Positions 6,200-14,776 of a stretch of DNA of 64,000 bases are shown here, piece by piece (within the stretch, counting starts at the first letter, position 1; each line of letters starts with the position of its first letter). Position numbers and translations under genes: made by a program. The DNA comes from a virus: positions 1 to 64,000 of IMG/VR virus record IMGVR_UViG_3300022745_000018. The stretch is one strand, 5' to 3'. The notes beneath the pieces are model-generated. The model had not been told where the DNA came from, searched no databases, and saw only the letters and a list, made by a program, of their open reading frames with translations.

Positions 6200-7159
6200 T
6201 CATGCTGGGTTGATTGGAATGACTTTTGGTGTATGTACTGTTGGTTTTCCATTACCGATGGAAGGTTTAGCGACATCGGGGTGCTGACGCATCCATTCTT
6301 GTACGAACCACAATTGACCGCAACCACCGCCAATGTCATCTTGACCTGCTGGATTGAAGCAGCGAGTCGAATATCCACGTTCGACTAGCAGCGTCATGAA
6401 TCCCTCTGCCAGTTCTCGTTGACGCTGGTTCGCAGCAGCCACACTCTCATCACGTTCGCAAACAACAGAAACAGTCGCTTGCCAGATAGCAGGATCAAAG
6501 ATTGTATTCAAACGATCGGCATCACGAACCGAACTGTTGTCTTCATGGGCGCAATAGTTGAAGAATGGTTGGCGGCCAGTTGCTTTGAACCATTCAGCAC
6601 CTTCAATTCCAATTTCATGGAGAGTCATCTTGGCTTTGAATGGAATCAAGTCATTACGAGCTTCATCTGTGCTTTCGTGGACAGAAAATTGTAGACCAAC
6701 TGTTGGAACCTCGACACTCAATTCACGAAGAGGTTTGTAATCAACATCAGGACCAGACGTCGAGATCAATAGAGCAAATCGAGGATACAGTGCATGGAGC
6801 TTGCGAATTGCTTCGCCAAGGTTCTTGAAGTTAAGCATCGGTTCGCCCATACTCATGAACATAATCTGACATTTCTTGACCCTTTCAACATCAATCTGAC
6901 GGTCAGCAAACAGATATTGAACTTGAGCAACAATTTCATCTGCAGTCAAACTACGAACAAAGTTATCACCTGCCCCACAGAATCGACAACCAACTGGACA
7001 ACCGGATTGTGTTGAGCAACAGATGACGGTTCGATCTTCATATGTCGGATATTTGTAGAGGACTGCTTCGGCTACCGCAGGTGTAGAACCCTTGGTAAAT
7101 TCGAACACATATTTGCTGACATTTTCGTCAGAAGAATCAACACGTTTCACATTCATCAT
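6200..7159 (-). CDS. RlmN/Cfr-like radical SAM methyltransferase
   Basis: 319 residues from ATG 7159, with AAAGGAAC upstream. The radical SAM signature CPVGCRFC supplies the three iron-sulfur cysteines (C54, C58, C61), and GEPMLN matches the conserved RlmN GEP motif. Near the C-terminus DDIGGGCGQL (C280) corresponds to the RlmN methyl-carrier cysteine context DIxxACGQL. RlmN and Cfr methylate adenosine in 23S rRNA (RlmN also tRNA) using S-adenosylmethionine. This protein is shorter than bacterial RlmN (about 380 residues) and lacks most of the N-terminal accessory domain, so substrate choice may differ. Family assignment is strong; the substrate is inference. Confidence 0.8.
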   Translation of the reverse strand: MMNVKRVDSSDENVSKYVFEFTKGSTPAVAEAVLYKYPTYEDRTVICCSTQSGCPVGCRFCGAGDNFVRSLTADEIVAQVQYLFADRQIDVERVKKCQIMFMSMGEPMLNFKNLGEAIRKLHALYPRFALLISTSGPDVDYKPLRELSVEVPTVGLQFSVHESTDEARNDLIPFKAKMTLHEIGIEGAEWFKATGRQPFFNYCAHEDNSSVRDADRLNTIFDPAIWQATVSVVCERDESVAAANQRQRELAEGFMTLLVERGYSTRCFNPAGQDDIGGGCGQLWFVQEWMRQHPDVAKPSIGNGKPTVHTPKVIPINPA

Positions 7160-7176
7160 ATTCAAGTTCCTTTAGG

Positions 7177-7986
7177 TTACAGAAGCCCTTTAGCTTTCAA
7201 TTTTGCAATTTCTTTTTCAACATGAGGACGATAGACATCACCGATCTTCCTACCAAATTCATAATCGCGAATCTGACCGTCCATCAATGCATTACCATCG
7301 TTGAAGCGTTCTTCAAATGAGGCAGTTGCCTTTGGTGCGAAATGGTATTCGTCATGTTCCATTGTCATAGCGACTTTCCCGTCACGCACAACGAATGTAA
7401 TGATTGGTTTTGTGTCGTCTTCACATGATTCACCGCTATAAAGAGTCCCTGTCATTTTCAGATATGGGAATGCTTTTGCGATGCGATGAAGTTCTCCATA
7501 GACTTCGGAAACCGATGGCCATTTTCCAATGTTATCTTCATGGAAGATGCGTCCATCTAGCCAGCACCATCCATGTTCACCAAAAATGAACGATGACGAA
7601 ATTTGATTCGTGTAAAGGTATTCTAGCGGCAACTGTTTGGTAGCTTTTGAGATACGACCTTGGATATTCCAGATTTCTCCCAATGTAGCGAACCGATTAG
7701 TTTCTAATTCCTCAGTTTGGTCGCTACAGATCCCAATCGCGGCTCGATTTACCTTTTCGTAAAGGTCATTGATCGGCGTAGATCCCATGACATCTCGAAG
7801 ATACTTGTTCCAAATTCTGTCGTTTCCACCGGAATACGAAGAAAGGAACTCAGTCAAGTAATAATCGCATCGACAGATGATGTCAACAGCTTGCTCTTCG
7901 GTGACAGATTCACCAGTTACATAGAACTGTGGCCACTTAGGCAATCCTAGAGCAAATGCTTCTTTCTTGGATACTCGGTTTTTCAT
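7177..7986 (-). CDS. Conserved protein of unknown function
   Basis: 269 residues from ATG 7986 (MKNRVSKKEAFALGLPKWPQ). The opening LPKWPQFYVTGESVTEEQAV resembles a conserved N-terminus I recall in uncharacterised phage and bacterial proteins. There is an SSSFIFGEHGWCWLDGRIF segment and a lysine-rich C-terminus. No catalytic motif can be named. Lies directly downstream of thymidylate synthase without overlap. Confidence 0.6.
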   Translation of the reverse strand: MKNRVSKKEAFALGLPKWPQFYVTGESVTEEQAVDIICRCDYYLTEFLSSYSGGNDRIWNKYLRDVMGSTPINDLYEKVNRAAIGICSDQTEELETNRFATLGEIWNIQGRISKATKQLPLEYLYTNQISSSFIFGEHGWCWLDGRIFHEDNIGKWPSVSEVYGELHRIAKAFPYLKMTGTLYSGESCEDDTKPIITFVVRDGKVAMTMEHDEYHFAPKATASFEERFNDGNALMDGQIRDYEFGRKIGDVYRPHVEKEIAKLKAKGLL

Positions 7987-7998
7987 ATTCACTTTCAG

Positions 7999-8805
7999 TT
8001 AGACGGCAACAGGTGCTTTGATTGCTGGATGGTGTTGGTAATTGATAACCTCAAAGTCATCAAATGCATACTGGTTGATATTTTCTGGCTTCCGTTTGAT
8101 ATTCAATTGCGGAAACTTCAATGGCGTTCTAGCGAGCTGTTCCTTCGCTTGATTGACATGATTGCTGTAGAGGTGGACATCACCACCAGTCCAAATGAAT
8201 TCACCTACACTCAAATCGCATTGCTGAGCAATCATATGAGTCAACAATGAATAGCTTGCGATGTTGTAAGGAACACCCAGGAACACATCAGCACTACGCT
8301 GATACAACTGGCATGACAGTTTCCCGTCATTCACGTAAAACTGAAAAAACGCATGACAAGGCATGAGTGCCATCTTGTCCAGATCGGCCACGTTCCAAGC
8401 GCTCACAATGATGCGGCGGGAATCGGGGTTGGACTTGAGCGTTTGAATGACCTGTGAGATTTGGTCGATGTGGCCACCGTTCGGGGTGGGCCAACTGCGC
8501 CATTGAACACCATAGACAGGGCCGAGGTCACCATTCTCATCAGCCCATTCATCCCAGATGGTAACACCATTGTCTTTCAGGAACTTTGTGTTCGTTTCAC
8601 CACGCAGGAACCAAAGCAATTCGATGGCGATGGACTTGAAATGCAATTTCTTCGTGGTAATCAGCGGAAATCCTTCATTTAGATCAAAACGCATCTGATG
8701 GCCGAACTTTGAATATGTACCAGTACCAGTACGGTCAAGTTTGACCTTAGAAGTGGCTGCCAAGTCCACCAGACTCCGTAGCAGTTTTTCGTATTCAATG
8801 TTCAT
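7999..8805 (-). CDS. thyA: Thymidylate synthase
   Basis: 268 residues, full length for the ThyA family. It converts dUMP to dTMP with methylenetetrahydrofolate. The catalytic cysteine lies in [12 protein letters not shown] (C150), preceded by the phosphate-binding [23 protein letters not shown] (about 173-185) is the dUMP-binding segment. No intron interrupts it, unlike the T4 td gene. It overlaps the phosphoesterase stop by 4 nt. It is distinct from the dCMP hydroxymethylase at 53513-54193, which belongs to the same superfamily. Confidence 0.97.
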   Translation of the reverse strand: MNIEYEKLLRSLVDLAATSKVKLDRTGTGTYSKFGHQMRFDLNEGFPLITTKKLHFKSIAIELLWFLRGETNTKFLKDNGVTIWDEWADENGDLGPVYGVQWRSWPTPNGGHIDQISQVIQTLKSNPDSRRIIVSAWNVADLDKMALMPCHAFFQFYVNDGKLSCQLYQRSADVFLGVPYNIASYSLLTHMIAQQCDLSVGEFIWTGGDVHLYSNHVNQAKEQLARTPLKFPQLNIKRKPENINQYAFDDFEVINYQHHPAIKAPVAV

Positions 8806-9341
8806 TCGGTTTCTTTCTTGAACTCAAAAGTCTTCTTGATGTCATCCCACGCTTTTGGGAAGAAGTTCATGTCAGTACAATCACAACTAACATTGAAGTA
8901 ACGGCGGTCACGATCACCATCTGCAAGCTTCACGTAATTTGAATGCAAATGACCGTGTACGCAACCTTTCCATCGTTCCAATTGGTTTTCATGAACTGGG
9001 ATGTGTGTCAGAACGAATCCGTCGTATTCACGAGAACCAAAGACTTTCGTGAAGTACTTTCCCATCAACTCAATCGAATAGAGATCGTGATTTCCAAGAA
9101 TCAGACTCTTGGTTCCGTTCAATCGAGCCACCTTATCAAGATGTTTCTTATTGATCACGACATCACCGAGAACAATGACTTTGTCGTTTGGACCAACAAC
9201 GGAATTCCAATTGGAAATGATGGTTTCATCCATCGTTTCAACATCTGGGAATGGTCGTAGCGGTTGACCGTCTTCTCTAACAAACTTCAGTGCATTTGTA
9301 TGACCGAAGTGTAGATCTGAAATCAGAAATGTAGTGCTCAT
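8802..9341 (-). CDS. Calcineurin-like metallophosphoesterase
   Basis: 179 residues from ATG 9341, which overlaps the upstream stop as TGATG. Metallophosphoesterase motifs are clear: SDLHFGH near the N-terminus (D-x-H), GDVV, LGNHD and the C-terminal HGHLHS. These bind two metal ions in the calcineurin fold. Phage enzymes of this type are variously phosphatases or nucleases; the substrate here is unknown. It sits between thymidylate synthase and a small membrane protein. Confidence 0.85.
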   Translation of the reverse strand: MSTTFLISDLHFGHTNALKFVREDGQPLRPFPDVETMDETIISNWNSVVGPNDKVIVLGDVVINKKHLDKVARLNGTKSLILGNHDLYSIELMGKYFTKVFGSREYDGFVLTHIPVHENQLERWKGCVHGHLHSNYVKLADGDRDRRYFNVSCDCTDMNFFPKAWDDIKKTFEFKKETE

Positions 9342-9547
9342 CAATTCACCATGAATGATTGGAACTGCGTACCCAGTAAGCCTGCGCAGATCAAAATAAG
9401 GATGACGAAGATGATGAGCGGCCAAGTGCGCATGAACTGCCCGTCGTGTGGACGGTAGTGTTCAATTGCATTTGCATAGTCGGGACGAAGCCAAGTCTCA
9501 CCAGCGCGGCGAGCAAAGCGGATGTTTTGGTAATCCATTGAATTCAT
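9341..9547 (-). CDS. Small single-pass membrane protein
   Basis: 68 residues from ATG 9547, with AAGGAAAC upstream. The first 40 residues are soluble and basic; residues about 43-60 (LIIFVILILICAGLLGT) form one transmembrane helix close to the C-terminus. No family recognised. Confidence 0.6.
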   Translation of the reverse strand: MNSMDYQNIRFARRAGETWLRPDYANAIEHYRPHDGQFMRTWPLIIFVILILICAGLLGTQFQSFMVN

Positions 9548-9558
9548 TTTGTGTTTCC

Positions 9559-9756
9559 TTAATGAGAACGTTTGACCGTGAGAGTTGTGTCTGTTTTGCT
9601 GATGATGTCAGATTCAGCAATCTCGTACTCGTCATCAACGAGGAGCCAAGTTTTGCCGTCTTCTTTGTATGCATAGACGACAGTACCATGAGGTTCAGAT
9701 GCATCATTATAGATGACTTTCTTACCATCATAGATATTCACATGTTCACAGATCAT
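9559..9756 (-). CDS. Small protein of unknown function
   Basis: 65 residues from ATG 9756, with AAAGGAAAC upstream, first gene behind the promoter at 9786-9812. Beta-rich throughout (GKKVIYNDASEPHGTVVYAY, KTWLLVDDEYEI). Probably a small beta-barrel. Function unknown. Confidence 0.55.
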   Translation of the reverse strand: MICEHVNIYDGKKVIYNDASEPHGTVVYAYKEDGKTWLLVDDEYEIAESDIISKTDTTLTVKRSH

Positions 9757-9785
9757 TTTAGTTTCCTTTATGTGTCGATGGTGTT

Positions 9786-9812
9786 ATCATAACACACCAT
9801 CGTTCATGTAGT
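9786..9812 (-). promoter_or_regulatory. Class B accessory-gene promoter (ACTACA-15-TATGAT)
   Basis: Minus-strand ACTACA (9807-9812), 15-nt spacer, TATGAT (9786-9791), then AACACCATCGACA and the ribosome-binding site of the next gene. It lies immediately downstream of a terminator hairpin, the classic place for a promoter. The best of the four class B copies. Confidence 0.65.
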
Positions 9813-9821
9813 TATTATGCA

Positions 9822-9852
9822 CTAGAAACAACAATGGGGCATGAAGCCCCAT
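9822..9852 (-). terminator. Rho-independent terminator
   Basis: The transcript forms ATGGGGC, a TTCAT loop and GCCCCAT (9834-9852), followed by the T-rich tail TTGTTGTTTCTAG. The same tail follows the major capsid terminator. It ends the message of the gene at 9873-10322. Confidence 0.8.
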
Positions 9853-9872
9853 CTAATAACAAAGATCGGTTA

Positions 9873-10322
9873 TTACCGCTGCTTGACGACCAATTGTCGA
9901 TTATCAAGAATGACTGGTTTCTCAACAATCGCTTTCTTCTTGATTACTGCAGTAGCTGGGATTGCTAGAAGCATAATTAGAATGAAAGCAACCAACCATC
10001 GTTTGAGATTCCTAACTTGGTCGTCAGTAAGATCATCAAAAACGCATGTATGATCTTCAGGAATCTTCTCACGTTCACGAGTCGCTTCAGATGGCCAATA
10101 GTTTGACCATTTGATGTTCTCGATTGGAATCAGATCTTTAGTGACGGCTGCAATACCAACTTCCTCAAGACTTGCTGTGGATTGTACGGGTGCAGACCAG
10201 TGTTCACCGTTCCAGAATCTCCAGATATCAAGATTCTCGTCAACAGATGCATTCCACCAATCAATGAAAGGTGGTGGACCTGTTCTCCATATAGGTGGCT
10301 GTGGACCCCATAGAGGTGACAT
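9873..10322 (-). CDS. Membrane-anchored protein of unknown function
   Basis: 149 residues from ATG 10322 with a good AAAGGAGAAAG site. The N-terminus is proline- and tryptophan-rich (MSPLWGPQPPIWRTGPPPF), and a single hydrophobic helix lies near the C-terminus (WLVAFILIMLLAIPATAVI) followed by basic residues. The layout suggests a C-terminally anchored protein. Last gene before the terminator; function unknown. Confidence 0.6.
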   Translation of the reverse strand: MSPLWGPQPPIWRTGPPPFIDWWNASVDENLDIWRFWNGEHWSAPVQSTASLEEVGIAAVTKDLIPIENIKWSNYWPSEATREREKIPEDHTCVFDDLTDDQVRNLKRWLVAFILIMLLAIPATAVIKKKAIVEKPVILDNRQLVVKQR

Positions 10323-10343
10323 AACTTTCTCCTTTATGTCTAT

Positions 10344-11342
10344 TTAAAGTTGTTTGGGTTTGTTGGAGGATGCCCAAACATCACCCCAAGTTCCAGTCAA
10401 TGAACCCTTGGCATAGTCAGTAACACGGTTCTCAAAGAAATTGGTAACAGACACACTCAACATACCATCAACCCAAGGCAAAGGATTCTTCTTGACTTTG
10501 AAGATACCTTTTAGACCCAATGCAATCAAGCGGCGGTCAGCGATGTAGCGAATGTACTGCTTCATTTCAGCTTTCGTCAGACGTTCTTGTTCATGAACAC
10601 CGTAAGCCAAGTCAATGAATGCGTCCTCGAGTTCAATCATCTTTTCAGCGATTGAATAAAGTTGAGACTTAAGATCATCGGTCCAAATATGACGGTTCTC
10701 TTTAATGAATTCGCGGAACAGACGAATCATAGAATCACAATGCAGACTCTCATCAGCGATCGAATATGCAATTTGTTGACCCATGCCTTTCATTTTGCCG
10801 TTTCTATTGAAGTTCAGCAACATCACAAACGAACTGAATAGTTGCATACCTTCGGTGAATGCTGAAAAGACGGCGACTTGTTGAGCAATCGAATTCTCAT
10901 CCTTTTGAATGAATGACTCAATGTATTCATGCTTTTCCTTCATTTCCTTGTATTGGAGGAATTCAGAATACGTCGTCTCTGGCATCCCTAAAGTCTCAAT
11001 GAGATGCGAATATGCAGCGATGTGAATAGCTTCACGAGCAGCAAAACTCGACAGCATCATTCTAACTTCAGGTTGAGGGAACAATGGCAGATAGTTATTG
11101 ACGTATGCACCAGCCACATCAATGTCACCTTGAGTGAAGAAACGGAAGATGTGTGTCAGGAATCTGCGTTCATTGTCGTCCAGTTTAGTTTCCCAGTCAA
11201 CAATATCTTCATGCATTGGAATCTCTGTATGGAGCCAATGCATTTGTTCCGAGGCCAAGAATGCTTGGTATGCCCATTCATAATTGAATGGCTTGAAGTA
11301 GTTACGGTTATCAGTCAGTTTGAGTTTAGTTTTCATGTTCAT
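10344..11342 (-). CDS. nrdB: Ribonucleotide reductase class I, beta subunit
   Basis: 332 residues from ATG 11342. It carries the diiron site and tyrosyl radical that start ribonucleotide reduction in the alpha subunit. The metal-ligand pattern is intact: D73, E104 and H107 (REAIHIAAY), E164 (FTEGMQLF), E198 and H201 (ADESLHCD), and the radical tyrosine is Y111. It follows nrdA by 1 nt. No intron or intein, unlike T4 nrdB. Supplies deoxynucleotides for phage DNA together with thymidylate synthase. Confidence 0.95.
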   Translation of the reverse strand: MNMKTKLKLTDNRNYFKPFNYEWAYQAFLASEQMHWLHTEIPMHEDIVDWETKLDDNERRFLTHIFRFFTQGDIDVAGAYVNNYLPLFPQPEVRMMLSSFAAREAIHIAAYSHLIETLGMPETTYSEFLQYKEMKEKHEYIESFIQKDENSIAQQVAVFSAFTEGMQLFSSFVMLLNFNRNGKMKGMGQQIAYSIADESLHCDSMIRLFREFIKENRHIWTDDLKSQLYSIAEKMIELEDAFIDLAYGVHEQERLTKAEMKQYIRYIADRRLIALGLKGIFKVKKNPLPWVDGMLSVSVTNFFENRVTDYAKGSLTGTWGDVWASSNKPKQL

Positions 11343-11343
11343 A

Positions 11344-13212
11344 TCATCCTTCACAAGCAACACAAGCAGTACCATCAGCAATTGCTTGAATGTCGATTTC
11401 GTCTTCAATTCGTTTGCGTTCAATCCTACGACCGACTTTATCGGCCTTCCGAGCCTTAGACGATCTGCAGTAATATAGAGACTTCAGACCTTTCTTCCAT
11501 GCTTGAAAGTGGACAGCATGCAAGTATTTGATGTTGGTATCTGGTCTGAACCACAGATTGACTGACTGAGCTTGGTCAATGAATTCCTGACGATCACCAG
11601 CCAATTCAACAATCCATAACTGGTTGATCTCCATGGCAGTAGCATAAACTGCTTTAGTGTATTCGTCCATCCAATCCAACGACTGAACTGAACCGTCGTC
11701 TGCGGTGATGACCGCCCAAGTATCGTCATACCACCCTGCTTTATGTTTCTCTGACTCTTTCTTGATGATTACATCCAAGAATTTGTTCTTAGTCACGAAT
11801 GCACCGGATGTAGTATCTTGACGATAGACATTGGCCGTGTACGGTTCAATTGATGGAGATGTGTTGCCCATAATGATTGAACTTGTTGCATTTGGAGCAA
11901 TAGCGGTCATATGGCTGAAGCGGACATTGACTCCATAGTCAGCGGCATCAGGACACGGCCCTCTAAGATTGGCCAAATGTACATTAGTTTCATCCAGTTT
12001 CTTCTTGATATTCTTGAAGATTTGGATATTCAGACCTTTAGTCATCGGGCTCTCGAAGGCGAGATTGTTCTTCTGCAAGTATGCATGGAACCCCAAAGCA
12101 CCGATACCAATTGACCGTTCTCTCATTGCGGAGAACTTTGCACGGTGAATTGAATCTGGTGCATTCTGAATGAAGAACTCCAATGCATTGTCCAGCATCT
12201 CAGCGATATCACTCAAGAATAGCGGCGAATCTTTCCAATCATCATAGTATTCTAAGTTGGTGGATGATAAGCAGCAGACGGCCGTACGTTCAGCCGATGT
12301 AGCCAGGGAGATTTCGGTACATAGATTGCTACCGTGATTGGACAGTCCTGCATCTTTTTGGAACTGCGGCATATGACGGTTAGCTGCATCAATGAACCAC
12401 ATGAATGGTTCGCCATTACCAACACGCAATTCCAACCACTTTTCCCACAAGTACTTCGCAGACACTGTCTCAACGACTTTACCAGTGTTCGGCTGAATCA
12501 ATTCAAACGAATCATCTGCATTTGGATCCATCATACATTTCTGAATGATCTCCATGAATTTGTCGGAGATATTGATGCCATGATTGAGATTCAATGTTTT
12601 CAGGTTCTGATCACCAGTGACTTTGCGCATCTCAGAGAAACGAATGATCTCTGGGTGAGAATCATTCAACCATGTTGCGTATGAACCACGACGTGTGGAA
12701 CCCTGCTTATATGCTAAACAAGATGCATCATATGTCTTCAAGTGAGGCATGATTCCAGTAGACTTCTCATCAGCGCCGCGGATAGCCACATGAATGCCTA
12801 CACCGCCGCCCAACATAGAGAGACGGTTAGTCTCCGATAGATTGTCAATCAAGCCATCTGATGTATCTGCCAAGTAGTTCAGATAACATGAAATCGGCAT
12901 CCCGTTCTTGTTACGACCAAATGATAGCAATGGAGTTGAATACGACAGCCAATGTTTACTAGCATAATCATACAGACGTTGGGCATGAGCCTCGCTTGTA
13001 GCGAATGCCGCAGACACATACTTAAATCGTTCCTGTGGTGACGTCTCACCTTGCTTGAAATACGATTCCTCTAAACGACGACGGCCGAGCTCGTCAAATA
13101 ACATATCACGAGATGGATCCGTCTTGATTGAAGCTAGCATTCTTTCGTGGTGCTCGGCGAATCCTTTTCCGAATTTGTGTGAAATTTCCATTTGTCCTGT
13201 ATGAACAGTCAC
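11344..13212 (-). CDS. nrdA: Ribonucleotide reductase class I, alpha subunit
   Basis: About 622 residues. The catalytic site is intact: NLCTEIS holds the N-x-C-x-E triad, ISCYLNYL and the TAVCCLS segment supply the redox cysteines, SLYYCR carries the radical-transfer tyrosines, and the C-terminus ends CVACEG with a CxxC. It is about 130 residues shorter than T4 or E. coli NrdA, and the N-terminal ATP-cone is missing, so dATP inhibition through that domain is not expected. The GTG at 13212 overlaps the primase stop as GTGA and has GGAG at ideal spacing; ATG 13224 or 13191 are alternatives. Confidence 0.95.
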   Translation of the reverse strand: MTVHTGQMEISHKFGKGFAEHHERMLASIKTDPSRDMLFDELGRRRLEESYFKQGETSPQERFKYVSAAFATSEAHAQRLYDYASKHWLSYSTPLLSFGRNKNGMPISCYLNYLADTSDGLIDNLSETNRLSMLGGGVGIHVAIRGADEKSTGIMPHLKTYDASCLAYKQGSTRRGSYATWLNDSHPEIIRFSEMRKVTGDQNLKTLNLNHGINISDKFMEIIQKCMMDPNADDSFELIQPNTGKVVETVSAKYLWEKWLELRVGNGEPFMWFIDAANRHMPQFQKDAGLSNHGSNLCTEISLATSAERTAVCCLSSTNLEYYDDWKDSPLFLSDIAEMLDNALEFFIQNAPDSIHRAKFSAMRERSIGIGALGFHAYLQKNNLAFESPMTKGLNIQIFKNIKKKLDETNVHLANLRGPCPDAADYGVNVRFSHMTAIAPNATSSIIMGNTSPSIEPYTANVYRQDTTSGAFVTKNKFLDVIIKKESEKHKAGWYDDTWAVITADDGSVQSLDWMDEYTKAVYATAMEINQLWIVELAGDRQEFIDQAQSVNLWFRPDTNIKYLHAVHFQAWKKGLKSLYYCRSSKARKADKVGRRIERKRIEDEIDIQAIADGTACVACEG

Positions 13213-14306
13213 GTTTTTCTCCATGCATTGAATTTGAGTTGGGCCATGAGCCCGCTGAATGTGTTTTTCTTGATTATGTTTAGAGGATCTTTACCTGACA
13301 GCACCATGTCATTGATATCTTCCTTTTCGTTCACTATATTTGGCCAAATGACTATTCTGTATCCTTCATCAATTGCCTTCTGATATTGTTTATGAATGTC
13401 TTTGTTTCTTGGTTCGTTATCAAGAACAAGAATCATTCTGTTTTGATTTAAACCGCAAAACTTCGTCAGTTTCTTCGCAGTGGAGACCAACGAAGCATTG
13501 ACTGATGCTATGCAATTTGGTAGGAATAGGCTATCCAAAGGACCCTCAACAACAATGACTTCCTCAGACAGATTCAATCTGTCAACACCGAAGATCTTGG
13601 GTGTCTTTGGGTCAACCGTGATTGTGATGTACTTTAGTTTGGATTTACCAGATAAGTCTCTACCTTGGAATGCATAGACATTGCCCTTTCTATCGAAGAA
13701 TGGAATAACTAGACGTCGCTCATCCTTCTTCGGTATCTCCATCTCACCATTGAAAGTCTGCGCAAACTCGTAAAACTTATCCGCAACTTGATACGGGTAT
13801 ATAGGAAGCTTCCTGTTGGCGATGTAGATGTTAGCAGGGTGATCCGACGGAAGGTCTTTCGTGTATGGTAATTCGAGAACGAATTTCCTATTCGTATCGT
13901 CTTCACTGACTTCAGGTTTCGTTTCTTCAACCGATACCGAGTTGTCTTCGACAGAAGATGTGCCGATCTGTATGATTTTGGGTGGTACAAAGCCATCTAC
14001 ATCATCCTTTTTCTTGATAGACTTTGTTCTGTATGTTTCAAAGATCCATTCGTCAAAAAGTTGTTTGAAATTCTCTTTGAGAAAAATAAACAGAGATGAC
14101 GAATGACCGCAGTTATGACAGATCGTATTGATGGATTTGTCGATCTCATACATGTAGAACCGAGTCTTGGTTTTTGATTTCGCGCTATCTCCACAGAGTG
14201 GGCATCTAGCGACGGCCAAGAACGGTGATGGTTTTCTGATCTTGAATCTAGATAGAGATGCACCAACAAGTTTGGCATACTTCAGTTGCAAATAATAATC
14301 TGACAT
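13209..14306 (-). CDS. 61: DNA primase, T4 gp61 type
   Basis: 365 residues. The N-terminal zinc ribbon is visible (C35-x2-C38 and C63-x2-C66), followed by a linker and a Toprim core with VEGPLDSL and LVLDNEPRNKD as metal-binding motifs. Synthesises RNA primers for lagging-strand replication together with the gp41 helicase. Length agrees with T4 gp61 (342). It lies between nrdA (16-nt overlap) and the uvsW group rather than next to gene 41. Confidence 0.88.
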   Translation of the reverse strand: MSDYYLQLKYAKLVGASLSRFKIRKPSPFLAVARCPLCGDSAKSKTKTRFYMYEIDKSINTICHNCGHSSSLFIFLKENFKQLFDEWIFETYRTKSIKKKDDVDGFVPPKIIQIGTSSVEDNSVSVEETKPEVSEDDTNRKFVLELPYTKDLPSDHPANIYIANRKLPIYPYQVADKFYEFAQTFNGEMEIPKKDERRLVIPFFDRKGNVYAFQGRDLSGKSKLKYITITVDPKTPKIFGVDRLNLSEEVIVVEGPLDSLFLPNCIASVNASLVSTAKKLTKFCGLNQNRMILVLDNEPRNKDIHKQYQKAIDEGYRIVIWPNIVNEKEDINDMVLSGKDPLNIIKKNTFSGLMAQLKFNAWRKT

Positions 14307-14347
14307 ATATTGATTCTATATCAGCAATCACGAAATTGAAAATTTTC

Positions 14348-14776
14348 TTAATGGATGACGATTGGGTAGTTGGCTCCACCTGATTGAATGATCTGTTCAC
14401 CAAATTCAAGCTTGTCCATTTCAATAGACTCTCGAAGGCGCCATTTGCTGTCCTCAATCACTATCTTGCTGATGCTATGGTAGTACTTACGTGTATCGTG
14501 CTCCGAACACTCAACAATAGACACAGCATTAGACAACTTGATGACGACTTCTTGATCAAAATCAACAAACGGCATGTAGAGTGTCGGAATCATTGCCGTC
14601 TGCATTTCACCATTACCCATTTCGATATCGGCCTGCATAAATCTCAATGGAGCATATAGACCGATTTTCGTCTGAGTGTTTGTTTCACCCAGTTGACCGA
14701 CCACATACGAGCCATCAACAAGAACGATAGCAACTACAGGTGCTAGAGTTTCCTCTTCAATCAATTCTTCAACCAT
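14348..14776 (-). CDS. Conserved phage protein, possible small beta-barrel
   Basis: 142 residues. VVAIVLVDGSYVVGQLGE followed by KIGLYAPLRF looks like a five-stranded Sm-like or SH3-like barrel, and I recall similar uncharacterised proteins next to replication genes in T4-like phages. The C-terminus predicts alternating strands and helices without catalytic motifs. It overlaps uvsW by 8 nt and may be co-translated with it. Function unknown. Confidence 0.6.
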   Translation of the reverse strand: MVEELIEEETLAPVVAIVLVDGSYVVGQLGETNTQTKIGLYAPLRFMQADIEMGNGEMQTAMIPTLYMPFVDFDQEVVIKLSNAVSIVECSEHDTRKYYHSISKIVIEDSKWRLRESIEMDKLEFGEQIIQSGGANYPIVIH

